From: PLGF01 sp052139695
GTDB lineage: Bacteria > Verrucomicrobiota > Verrucomicrobiia > Limisphaerales > Palsa-1400
Assembly (NCBI GenBank): GCA_052139695.1
Contig: JBKQWF010000106.1
Coordinates: 1-64,000, forward strand
DNA length: 64,000 nt
Reading direction: 5' to 3'
Program-made: the position numbers and the translations under genes
Shown: piece after piece, positions 1-7,626 of the stretch
How positions within the stretch are numbered: position 1 is the first letter of the stretch
Layout: each line of letters opens with the position of its first letter
The notes under the pieces: generated by a model
Database searches by the model: none
Told to the model about the DNA's origin: nothing
The model's input: only the letters and a program-made list of their open reading frames with translations

Positions 1-331
1 ACCTTCTGACCCAAAGCGTCACAAACCTCTGCAATCCCTAATCAAGCTTTCGCGCAGGCAAGGCCCAGGCCTGATTCCATCAATTGCGTCGCACGCATCG
101 CCATCAAGTACCGTGCTTACGCTCATAACACGCTTGCTGAACAGCCATATTGGCAGTCTCATTGTGTTCGGGCACCTCACAATCCAGTTTTTCCACCGCT
201 TGCTCGTAAAAATGAAGACAGGCACTACAGTTTGCGTAACGTCCTATGCGTGCTGTGAAGTGCTGTTCGTGAAGGTCTCGCGGGTTCTTGTTGCGTTCAC
301 ACATAGATATACGAATATCAGGTTTAGTATC
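1..331. other. Left edge, no gene recognised
   Basis: Open frames exist on both strands here, but none gives a protein family I recognise. The plus-strand frame that continues into the VOC fragment after about 332 is not VOC-like in this part, so this stretch looks like foreign or decayed sequence joined to a truncated gene. Confidence 0.4.
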
Positions 332-712
332 GGACAGCGAGCTTTGACGCTCGCCCTCCCGGGACCGAAAGGCAGCGTTTTGACAATTGCGTTCGAGCTT
401 GAGGGACAACGACTCATCGCGCTCAACGGCGGCCCGGAGCACAAGTTTTCGCTGGCGATGTCCTTGTTCGTCAATTGCAAGAGTCAAAAGGAAGTGGACA
501 CGCTTTGGAACAAACTTTCGGCCGGCGGCAAAAAAATCGCTTGCGGCTGGTTGACGGACAAATTTGGCGTCGCCTGGCAAATCTGCCCCACGATTCTTCT
601 CGATTATCTTAACGACAAGAATCCGACAAAGGCGAAAAATGTCATGCAAGCAATGATGAAGATGCAGAAAATCGACATCAATCGCCTCAAGCAGGCGTAT
701 CGAAAGAAATGA
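332..712 (+). pseudogene. 5'-truncated VOC/PhnB-like protein fragment
   Basis: The last ~127 residues of the open frame match the C-terminal two thirds of the 3-dmu-9_3-mt (PhnB-like) branch of the vicinal oxygen chelate superfamily. Recognisable stretches are GPKGSVLTIAFELEGQ, ALNGG, FFVNC-like SLFVNC, a GKKIACGWLTDKFG block and the closing KIDINRLKQAYRK. The usual first 40-50 residues with the first beta-alpha-beta module are missing; the frame upstream (from an ATG at 113) is hydrophobic and unrelated. I read this as a truncated gene rather than a functional enzyme, although a protein from 113 cannot be excluded. Confidence 0.6.
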
Positions 713-846
713 CCGCTGCTGCGTCGCGGCAAGTAGAAAAACCCACGGATAAGAAACCAACCGGGAATGAACATGAACCCGCGACCACGCGCTTCGGAGG
801 CGATAACCCAATCCTGCGACCTGTCGAAAATAGCGCTGCCCGAGCC

Positions 847-1299
847 TCATGGCTGCGGCGGCGGGAGAATCTGCAGGCCAAATTCCTTCGCGATGCCCAT
901 CACGCGCGGAATGTCCCCCTGTTCCTCCGGCGTCAGCGCGCCGATAGCCTCGAAGAATCCTTCAAAGCCCGCCGGCGTGATGACGCACATGAGGCGTCCG
1001 GGAGTCTTGCCGAGGTAACGATAAGCGTAGGCCAGTCCGCGTGGCGCAAAAATCGTGGCACCCTTTTTGGCGACAAAAGTTTTGCTGTCAACGGTGAATT
1101 CGTAATCGCCCTCAAGAACCTGGAACGTCTCGTCCTCGCGCGTGTGGATGTGCGGAGGCGGGCCGCCGCCTGGCACGTCGTGCGATTCCACCGCGCTCAC
1201 CACGCCGCCCGTGTCGCGGCCATGGACACGAACGACCATGGGGATACCAAGAATGTTGAGTTTCTTGCCTCCGTCATCAGGGATTACGATTGGTGCCAT
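847..1299 (-). CDS. Cupin domain protein
   Basis: A small single-domain cupin of about 150 residues. The first cupin motif is clear: a glycine-proline run, HIH, then an acidic E four residues on and G six further (HIHTREDETFQVLEG); the second motif around FAPRGLAYAYR is weaker. Such proteins bind a metal through the HxH/E set and include quercetinase-like dioxygenases; the substrate cannot be told. I chose the ATG at 1299 because homologous cupins begin near this point. An upstream ATG at 1413 would add a hydrophobic stretch that could be a signal peptide. It converges with the VOC fragment. Confidence 0.75.
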   Translation of the reverse strand: MAPIVIPDDGGKKLNILGIPMVVRVHGRDTGGVVSAVESHDVPGGGPPPHIHTREDETFQVLEGDYEFTVDSKTFVAKKGATIFAPRGLAYAYRYLGKTPGRLMCVITPAGFEGFFEAIGALTPEEQGDIPRVMGIAKEFGLQILPPPQP

Positions 1300-1566
1300 C
1301 GGGGCATGCTGATGAAGAGCAAAACAGTGGGCAAGGACAATCCACAAAAGGAATGACGGACAGGGGCCACCAATCGACCGGTTGCCCGGTCGCCGGAGGT
1401 CGAACCCGCTCATCCCGCACGGCGGAACTGAATCGGCCAGGAAATGGCGAGTATCTTCGAGGTGGGAAAGGCGCATTCTTCGGCCTTCTGATTTTGCTGC
1501 TAATGGGTGAACAAGCAGCAGTGCAGGCTCAATTCGATTGAACGACGCGTCTCCCTATAGGTCACG

Positions 1567-1589
1567 AAAGTGAGAATATTTCACACTTT
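1567..1589. promoter_or_regulatory. Inverted repeat upstream of blaI-like gene
   Basis: AAAGTG at 1567-1572 is mirrored by CACTTT at 1584-1589, with GTGA/TCAC nested inside, 40 bp before the BlaI-like start. A TTGACT hexamer follows at 1594-1599. Position and symmetry fit an operator for the adjacent winged-helix repressor, but the sequence is not the classical TACA-TGTA BlaI operator, so this is a guess. Confidence 0.35.
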
Positions 1590-1629
1590 TCCGTTGACTT
1601 CCGGATTTGGATATGTGACATTATCGCAG

Positions 1630-2019
1630 ATGCGAATAATATCTCTGAACCAGAATGAGCTGGAAGCCCTGCGAATTCTCTGGGACCGGGGCGAATCGAA
1701 ACCTGCTGAGATCCAAGCCTGTTTCGCGTGGGCGATTGAAAACGCCACCTTGCGCTCAGTCCTGGTCAATCTGGTCGAGAAGAAGCACATCACGCGCAGA
1801 TTGCGGGGGAAGGCGTTTTTTTATGCGGCCTGTGTTCCCAAAGCCACTCTGCTTCAGACCATGATGGATACGCTGGCGCGGGTTTTTGCAGGTGGTTCGC
1901 ATCGGGAATTGGTCATGCAATTGATGGAAACCTCTGACATCAAACCAGCGGACCTCGAACTCCTCCGCCAAACCGCAGCCGGACAGTCACCGCAGAAAAC
2001 GAAAAGGAAATCAAAATGA
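1630..2019 (+). CDS. BlaI/MecI-family transcriptional repressor
   Basis: A ~129-residue winged-helix protein. The opening LNQNELEALRILWDRGESKPAEIQ and the recognition stretch TLRSVLVNLVEKKHITRRLRGKAFFY are typical of BlaI/MecI/CopY regulators, followed by a dimerisation tail. In this family the dimer represses an operon until a partner M56 membrane protease cleaves it. The partner is directly downstream: the stop overlaps the next start (ATGA). An ATG 60 bases upstream is open but adds non-family residues, so 1630 is preferred. Confidence 0.88.
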   Translation: MRIISLNQNELEALRILWDRGESKPAEIQACFAWAIENATLRSVLVNLVEKKHITRRLRGKAFFYAACVPKATLLQTMMDTLARVFAGGSHRELVMQLMETSDIKPADLELLRQTAAGQSPQKTKRKSK

Positions 2020-2942
2020 ATCTGCCCCTCTTGCTGGCCTCGCCGGGGACGGTAATCTTGTTCAAATGGACTTGCCTGCTCGCCCTCGGCTGGGTGGCCC
2101 ATTGGGTATTGCGCCACCAGCATCCCCGTTGGCGATTGATTCTCTGGCGCGGCATTTTTTGCTTCGGTCTGTCGCTGCCGCTTCTGTATTTTTGCCAAAT
2201 CCCCGGGCTTAAAATTCCGATCAGCGGCGAAGCCACGCGCTCAAGCGAGTTTGCCGGGTCGCTTTCGCCGGTTGCCTCCCTCAATCTGACCCAACCAGCG
2301 GCCTCAATCGCGCGACCATCCCAACCGCCGCTCGCGGCCGGTTCGACTTTCAAAAGCGCCAGATTTCCGCAGGTTTCAACGGCGCCAAAACCCGTTTCGT
2401 GGGGAAGTGTCCTCCTGTTCATATGGGCATTGGGTTGCGTCTGTGGAGCCTGCCAGCTTTTTCGGCTGCAGTTGCAGCTTTCCCGTTTGCGAATAGAGAC
2501 CCACCGCCCCAGTTCGGACCTGGAGCGGTTGGCAAAACAGATTCAGGTCCGGCTCAATGTTCGCCAGGAAGTAGATGTTCAAATTTCAGATGGCGTCACA
2601 TCACCGTTTGTTTGCGGCCTGTCAAAACCCACAATCATCCTGCCCGCCGTGCTGGCACAAGCTCTCTCCCCCGGCGAACTGCGCGCGCTCCTCAACCACG
2701 AAATGGCCCACCTTTGCCAACACGACTTGGTTTGGTGTTTGGCTTGGCGATGGATGAAGGTCCTCTGCTGGTTCCATCCTATCCTTTCGTTTGGCAAGTT
2801 CCCGCCGCCCACAACCTCGCTTGTGAACAGGAAGCCGACCGCGTCGCCTCGGGACAATTGGCGGTTGAAGATTCCTATGTCCAGTTGTTGTCCCAGCTCG
2901 CCTTGCGGGTGCTGGCTTTGCCGAGTGTGGAGACGAAACTGA
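2016..2942 (+). pseudogene. M56 (BlaR1-like) metallopeptidase, N-terminal part before frameshift
   Basis: Start overlaps the BlaI-like stop. The protein has N-terminal membrane segments, a long loop, another membrane segment and the zinc peptidase core with HEMAH at residues 228-232, as in BlaR1/MecR1 sensors that cleave their repressor. The family-like sequence runs to WFHP around position 2780 and then loses homology. The continuation (FVWQ, then a CEQEAD zinc-ligand region) is read in another frame from about 2783, so a one-base shift lies in 2778-2790. Residues after that in this frame are out-of-frame filler ending at 2942. Either a real mutation or a sequence error; together with the next entry it makes one protein of about 820 residues. 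Confidence 0.7.
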
Positions 2943-4480
2943 CTTTGAATGGAAGTTCTCAACTCGCGCGGCGCTTGATTCATCTTGGCCAGGAAGGAGG
3001 GAGTGCCTGGAGTCGGAGAGATTCGGTGGCTGGATTTGTCCTGGTGGGATTGCTTTTCCTCATGTCCGCCGGTTGCGATTTTTCAAAAGCCGCACCTGCC
3101 GGCTCAAATAGTCCAACTGCGGTTCAATTCAAAGAAGTGCTGGTCGTCGTTCAAGATGAAAACAGCAAACCGATTGAAGGCGCCACCGTGTTGCCCGATG
3201 GCTTTCGGGTCAAGGGAATTCATGGGGCCGACGCCTATCATTGGGGTTCAAACCAATTTGGCGGCCCGGTCAAGGCCACCACAGATCACGAGGGCAAAGC
3301 CTATGTGAAATATCCGGTGGAGGGCATTCCAGAGGAAAAAGAGTTCACGGGAAAACTCATTTTCTCCGTATCCCACCCGGAATTTGCGACTGTGCGCCTG
3401 CAGGAGTATTCGGTGGACAGCCCGGAGAAGCCGATTCAATTGACCCGGGGCATTCATCTGGCAATCTCAGGCTATTTCGGCAGCGATCATCAGCCGGTGA
3501 CTGACCTTGTTCCCCATCTCAGCCAGGAGATGCTGCGCCCGGAGGATTGGCGGAAAACAGACAACGGGGTGTATGAGTTTCATAAACTGTCTCCGGGTGG
3601 ACATATGCTCCAACTCATGGGACGGCTGCCTACAGGGGAGATTGTTTACAGTGAAGCGTTCGCCTTCACCGCCGAAAAGGGGAAGCCCTGTCAGTTTGCA
3701 TTGGAGATGAAACCGGGAATCCGATTGGAAGGACGCATCGATGATAATGTGCCGCGACCGATAACAAATGGCCGAGTTATGATGGATGTTCGTCCCAAGG
3801 AATATCCGGCGCTTTTGATAATCGAAGATTTTTACGACCTCGATGAAGAATACGGGGGGCGTTACTTTTGGCATAGTTATCGCCCAATCAGCGCGGATGG
3901 GACCTTTGTCTTTGAGTCCATTCCGCCTGGCGAGGTGGACGTCGTCGTTCTCGGCGACGGGTTTGTATCCAAAAGCAGCGGTCAACTGCAGAATCGGGTC
4001 AATGGGACTTTGCAGAAAGGCGCCGTCCTGGCCATCCCCCAGCCCTTCCCACTCGTGGCACGCGTCACCAAAATCGAAGTGAGAACCGAGCCCACCGCGA
4101 CTTTGGAATTCACCGCGACAACCAAATCCGGCAAACCGATTGATGGAGTCTGGGTGGGGATGTTCCCAGGCGTATTTCGTATGCGCGGCATGTTTGGCTG
4201 GACAAAAAACTCCAGCGAAGAACCTTATCGGGAAATGCCCCATCTGTCCGACCCCGCCTTTGGCGGGAAGACTGACCAGGACGGAAAACTCGTCATTAAG
4301 AACCTTCCAGCCGAGATTCATGGAATGGAAGTTGTTCATCCGCAATTTCAGGTGCCGCTGCAAGAACCCAAAGGCTGGCGCGATAGGCACATTCGCACCG
4401 TGTTTTCCCCGGGGACGACCAACAAACTGAACCTAACGCTGGAACGGAAGGGATCGGATTTTATTGGCACTGCCAGATGA
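2786..4480 (+). pseudogene. M56 metallopeptidase, C-terminal part with carboxypeptidase-regulatory-like repeats
   Basis: This frame continues the M56 domain with CEQEADRVASG, which would hold the third zinc ligand, then the last membrane segment (about 3027-3075) ending in an SAGC lipobox-like stretch. It is followed by ~460 residues of periplasmic beta-rich sequence. Two segments look like carboxypeptidase-regulatory or Ig-like folds (KPIEGATVLPDGF and SGKPIDGVWVGMFPG). Verrucomicrobial and planctomycetal M56 proteins often carry such tails. The frame is open from 2399, but sequence before ~2783 is a shadow of the preceding entry. If it is expressed alone, no good start is visible near 2790. 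Confidence 0.65.
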
Positions 4481-4488
4481 AACACGGT

Positions 4489-4969
4489 TCACGCGGCTTG
4501 CCGCCGCGGGTGAGGATCGCCACACCGTTCCCGCCGTGCGCTCAGCGAAGGGTTGAAGCGTAAATGATGGATGCGGCTCCTCTGCTCCTCTTGATACCAA
4601 AAAGCCACGCTGGCATAGTCATCGGCGTCGTTGGTAGTGGGCGTGCCATTGTTGTGCTGGTTCTGGAGTTCGACTTTGAGCGATTGTTGGAAACGGACCG
4701 GGTTGAGCAGATACCAGCGATACATCCGGTTGTCGCCCTTTTCCATCTGCAGATAGCACATGTAACAGCCGTGGTTGATTTGCATGGGCGCGGACTGATA
4801 GTCGATGGTTTTGCCGCCGATGGCCCCAAAAAAGTCCGCCAGCGGCGCCTGGACGCTGGGTTCGGCTTCATCATCCCAGAATAACCGGTTGGACCTGGCC
4901 CAAGAGCGTGACGCTAACCAGCGCCCCGGCGAGGGCGCCGGTGAAACATTTGAGTTTGTGTTCTGTCAT
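4489..4969 (-). pseudogene. Decayed DUF2961 secreted protein
   Basis: Reading down from an ATG at 4969 gives a signal-peptide-like start (MTEHKLKCFTGALAGALVSV) that hits a stop near 4870. In another frame, from about 4880, a DUF2961 segment appears: LFWDDEAEPSVQAPLADFFG, DYQSAPMQINHGCY, and YASVAFWYQEE. DUF2961 proteins are normally 350 residues or more with a double jelly-roll fold. Here the export signal is joined out of frame to the last part of the domain, so most of the gene has been deleted. The tail after FWYQEEQ is also out of frame. Confidence 0.65.
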
Positions 4970-4970
4970 G

Positions 4971-5720
4971 TTAAGAGTCATGCGTTGTCACATAATGTCG
5001 TCCTTCGTCCGTAATTGCATAATGGCTGTTCCACTCATTCGGCTTAGGAATGGCCACCTTAACAAGCTTCAAACCCCGCAATTCTTTGAGGCAAGCAATG
5101 GCATCGGCCGGAACAAGTCCGCAGGCATCAGCCACGAGGTCAACATTTCCACTGCCGGTGTTTGGATCAATCTGACTGAACCACTTCAAAACATGAAAAA
5201 CTTCTTGGGTGAGCGGAGGTTCAGCAGGGCTCGGAGGCGGTGTTATGGAATCCGGGGGCCGAACGGCTGACTCGATCGGTTTTGCTTGAGCGCGCGATAA
5301 GGTGTTTTGCTCCGTAAGCGCCTGAAGTTCTCCTCTTGTTTTCGCATAATCGTCATTGACCCTGGCAAGTTGGGCTTTCAACTCCTGTATAACGGCATCC
5401 CGCATCGCGATTTCTTTTGCCTTAATTTCGACCTCCGTCTCGTTTGAGCTTAGAGAAACACTTGTCCCCGCTGGCGCTATTTCCCGGCGATTGGACTCTT
5501 GTTGTTTCGCCACCTCGTGGGGATGTTTAGCGTCGTCAGAAAAAACCTTCGTTCCCTTAAAAACGGCGATCGCAGCGCCAGACAGGGCCACAAGAACTGA
5601 AGTGGCAAGCTCGCCAAGAATCCACCCCGGAATGCTGATTGTCTGCATCACCCCCAGCATCGTGACGGTGAACAGAACACCAAAAGTCAGGATAAAAACC
5701 CAAAACAAGACAAGCTTCAT
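4971..5720 (-). CDS. Membrane-anchored protein with coiled coil and C-terminal winged-helix-like domain
   Basis: A 249-residue protein I cannot assign to a named family. Two hydrophobic segments lie at residues 3-27 and 31-54. A charged linker with a coiled-coil stretch (about 95-135, VIQELKAQLARVNDDYAKTRGELQALTEQ) follows, then a proline-rich hinge. The C-terminal ~80 residues (VFHVLKWFSQID ... AIACLKELRGLKLVKVAI ... HYAITDEGRHYV) have the helix-helix-helix-wing pattern of a small winged helix. It ends two bases before the DUF2961 remnant. Confidence 0.7.
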   Translation of the reverse strand: MKLVLFWVFILTFGVLFTVTMLGVMQTISIPGWILGELATSVLVALSGAAIAVFKGTKVFSDDAKHPHEVAKQQESNRREIAPAGTSVSLSSNETEVEIKAKEIAMRDAVIQELKAQLARVNDDYAKTRGELQALTEQNTLSRAQAKPIESAVRPPDSITPPPSPAEPPLTQEVFHVLKWFSQIDPNTGSGNVDLVADACGLVPADAIACLKELRGLKLVKVAIPKPNEWNSHYAITDEGRHYVTTHDS

Positions 5721-6047
5721 AATACCGTGCCTGAGAAAAATCGTTCCGGGTCAGGGAAAAAGCAATGAAAACCGCCGCCTGAACTGCGTCCGTTGGGATG
5801 CCAGACGGCTCCGCGATCGCTATCGTGACGAGGTTATTTTCGAGACCGCCAAGCCTACCAATCCGCCGGTTCCGACCGTTCCGGCCATCGCCTCGCTGAC
5901 TACTCTCTGGGTCAATGAGGCTGGAGCGGCACCGATGGCCAGGCGGCCCGGGAGCATGAATTGCTTTTGAATGGATCCGCGACTGCTGTCATCGTTTGAA
6001 GATTGCCAAAATAATCGCTTGCATCGCTCGCGGTCCTGCGCCAATAT
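5721..6047. other. Intergenic stretch without a recognised gene
   Basis: Several overlapping short frames are open on both strands, but none shows family features or a ribosome site. It separates divergent genes and ends in the ArsR operator. Confidence 0.5.
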
Positions 6048-6063
6048 TTAACCGTATGGTTAA
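6048..6063. promoter_or_regulatory. ArsR-family operator overlapping the start codon
   Basis: TTAACC at 6048-6053 and GGTTAA at 6058-6063 form a perfect inverted repeat with a four-base centre. The ATG (6056-6058) of the ArsR-like gene lies inside it. Palindromes of this TAACC...GGTTA type are common upstream of ArsR-SRPBCC operons, so autoregulation by blocking initiation is likely. Confidence 0.65.
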
Positions 6064-6400
6064 GTGTTCGTCACGTTTATTAAGCCGGACGTTCGCGGCC
6101 CTGTCCGATCCGACCCGGCGCCGCATCCTCGAGCATCTTGCCGGAGGCGACCGTAGCGTGACGGACTTGGCCAAGCCGTATTCGATGTCGCTGCCGGCGG
6201 TGTCGAAACATCTGCGAGTGTTGGAGAGCGCCGGCCTGGTGCGCCGCCGGCGCGATGGGCGAGTGCATCGGTTGCGCCTCGAGGCGAAGCCGATGCAGCA
6301 GGCGCAAGCATGGATCGAGGAATACCGGAAATTCTGGGAAGCGAGCTTCGACCGTTTGGACGAATATTTAAAACAACTGCAAAACGAGGAGAAAAAATGA
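6056..6400 (+). CDS. ArsR-family transcriptional regulator
   Basis: A ~114-residue winged-helix repressor of the SdpR/ArsR kind. FAALSDPTRRRILEHLAGGDRSVTDLA and the recognition helix SLPAVSKHLRVLESAGLVRRRRDGR are diagnostic. There is no metal-binding cysteine pair, which fits the branch that pairs with SRPBCC proteins. The start at 6056 sits inside the palindrome. Its stop overlaps the next start (ATGA), so the two are co-translated. Confidence 0.88.
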   Translation: MVKCSSRLLSRTFAALSDPTRRRILEHLAGGDRSVTDLAKPYSMSLPAVSKHLRVLESAGLVRRRRDGRVHRLRLEAKPMQQAQAWIEEYRKFWEASFDRLDEYLKQLQNEEKK

Positions 6401-6885
6401 CGACAACAGCGAACATCAAAGAAAATAACATTCAGCTGCAAATTACCCGCGTGTTCGACGCGCCGCGCGAACTGGTTTTCAAAGCGTGGACCGACGTGAA
6501 CCAGTTCAGGCAGTGGTTCGGCGCCGCGGCCTGTGACGGCTCTTCGTTGCAATCCGCCAAGGCGGACGTGCGTATCGGCGGCAAGTATCGCCTTCAGGTG
6601 CGTCGTAGCGATGGCGAATACTTCACCACCGCCGGAGTTTATCGCGAAGTGATGCCTCCGGAGCGCCTGGTCTTCACCTGGCAATTTGAAAAAGATGGCA
6701 GCGGCGATGACTTTGAGGAAGTGGAGCCTCCAGAAATGCTCGTGACGGTGGAATTCAAGGCGCGCGGCAAGCAAACGGAATTGACCCTGACACATGAAAG
6801 GTTTGCTTCCGCCGAAAGCCGCGGTCGTCACGAGCAGGGTTGGACCCGCTGCCTGGAGTCGTTGGACAAATTTCTCGGAGAATAA
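6397..6885 (+). CDS. SRPBCC (AHSA1-like) domain protein
   Basis: A ~162-residue START/AHSA1-type protein. It opens with ITRVFDAPRELVFKAWTDVNQFRQWFG, has GGKYRLQVRRSDGEYFTTAGVYREVMPPERLVFTWQ, and ends with TELTLTHERFASAESRGRHEQGWTRCLESL, the usual order of this family. These helix-grip proteins bind hydrophobic ligands in a cavity; the ligand is unknown. Translationally coupled to the ArsR-like regulator, which probably controls it. Confidence 0.87.
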   Translation: MTTTANIKENNIQLQITRVFDAPRELVFKAWTDVNQFRQWFGAAACDGSSLQSAKADVRIGGKYRLQVRRSDGEYFTTAGVYREVMPPERLVFTWQFEKDGSGDDFEEVEPPEMLVTVEFKARGKQTELTLTHERFASAESRGRHEQGWTRCLESLDKFLGE

Positions 6886-6912
6886 TAATGACAGGCAAAA
6901 TCTCTGAACCTC

Positions 6913-7038
6913 TCATTGGCGTATCAGCCTGGCAATCACCTTTCCTGATTTTGTAATATCTACGGATTCGCCCTCCTCGATCCATGCGGCCACACGAGGA
7001 AAGGGATTTCGCAAGACTCTGACGGCCGCTGTTTTCAT
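6913..7038 (-). pseudogene. Truncated Phd/YefM-like antitoxin
   Basis: The 41 residues (MKTAAVRVLRNPFPRVAAWI, then EEGESVDITKSGKVIARLI) are the N-terminal DNA-binding half of a Phd/YefM-type antitoxin and resemble the complete copy at 55674. The toxin-neutralising C-terminal half is missing and no toxin gene follows. The ATG at 7038 lies one base from a perfect palindrome, which supports this start. Possibly a remnant, possibly an orphan autorepressor. Confidence 0.65.
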
Positions 7039-7039
7039 C

Positions 7040-7059
7040 GTGAGACAAATTTGTCTCAC
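7040..7059. promoter_or_regulatory. Perfect 20-bp palindrome, antitoxin operator
   Basis: GTGAGACAAATTTGTCTCAC is a perfect 20-bp palindrome directly upstream of the truncated antitoxin. The antitoxin at 55674 has a palindrome with the same outer half-sites in the same place, which makes an operator likely. Confidence 0.65.
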
Positions 7060-7200
7060 GCTCCTGAGGAAGTCAACCGGAGAAGCCAGAACGGCGAGCG
7101 GCCAGTCGCGATCCCGAAAGGCCGATCGCCCTGGCTGGGCCGGCTCAAAGGCCGACAACTCCGCGTTAACTTTTTGGTGTTTCTAGCCCGAAGGTTTCTT

Positions 7201-7238
7201 GCATTTATCCTAATGTATATATACATTAGGATAAATGC
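7201..7238. repeat. 38-bp perfect palindrome over a start codon
   Basis: Bases 7201-7219 and 7220-7238 are exact reverse complements with no spacer (half-site GCATTTATCCTAATGTATA). It is AT-rich, unlike its surroundings. It covers the ATG (7235) of the DUF6788-like gene, so it could be an operator, a cruciform or a transposition end. Confidence 0.8.
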
Positions 7239-7549
7239 CACAAAAAAAGAGCACCCTCCACGTCACCCTCCCGCTCCTGCCGGGCAGCCTCTCCACCGCC
7301 CGGAGCACCTGCGGCAAACCGCGTTGCGCTTGCAAAGCCAAACCTCCCCGGCTCCACGGTCCCTATTACCGCTGGACCGGCTTCATCGCAGGCAAGCGCA
7401 CCACCAAAACCCTCAGCCCGGAGCAAGCGCGCGAATGCCAAAAACGCATTCGCCACCATCGCGCTCTGGAAAAACAAATCCGCCAACTCCTCCGCCGGGC
7501 CCTGCAAGAGGCCCCCTGGAATCAGCCACCGTCCCCGTGCCGCCGTTGA
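7235..7549 (+). CDS. DUF6788-like protein
   Basis: About 104 residues. The signature is GSLSTARSTCGKPRCACKA, then LHGPYYRWTG and KTLSPEQARECQKRIRHHRAL: a CGKPxCxC cysteine motif followed by HGPYY and a basic helix, as in the DUF6788 family. As far as I recall these are small proteins of unknown role, often near mobile elements. The start lies inside the 38-bp palindrome, suggesting tight control. The longer plus-strand frame from 7051 covering this region does not show the family. Confidence 0.65.
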   Translation: MPQKKSTLHVTLPLLPGSLSTARSTCGKPRCACKAKPPRLHGPYYRWTGFIAGKRTTKTLSPEQARECQKRIRHHRALEKQIRQLLRRALQEAPWNQPPSPCRR

Positions 7550-7626
7550 CTCGATCGGCCTGCTGCTTTTGTCGGAGGATTGGAGCATTGGAAAAATTTG
7601 CCAGTGTCGTCCCGCAACCCCGAATC

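Noticed and set aside
5356..5970. 204-residue plus-strand open frame
   Set aside because: Mostly antisense to the membrane/coiled-coil gene; the last part into 5970 has no recognisable features.
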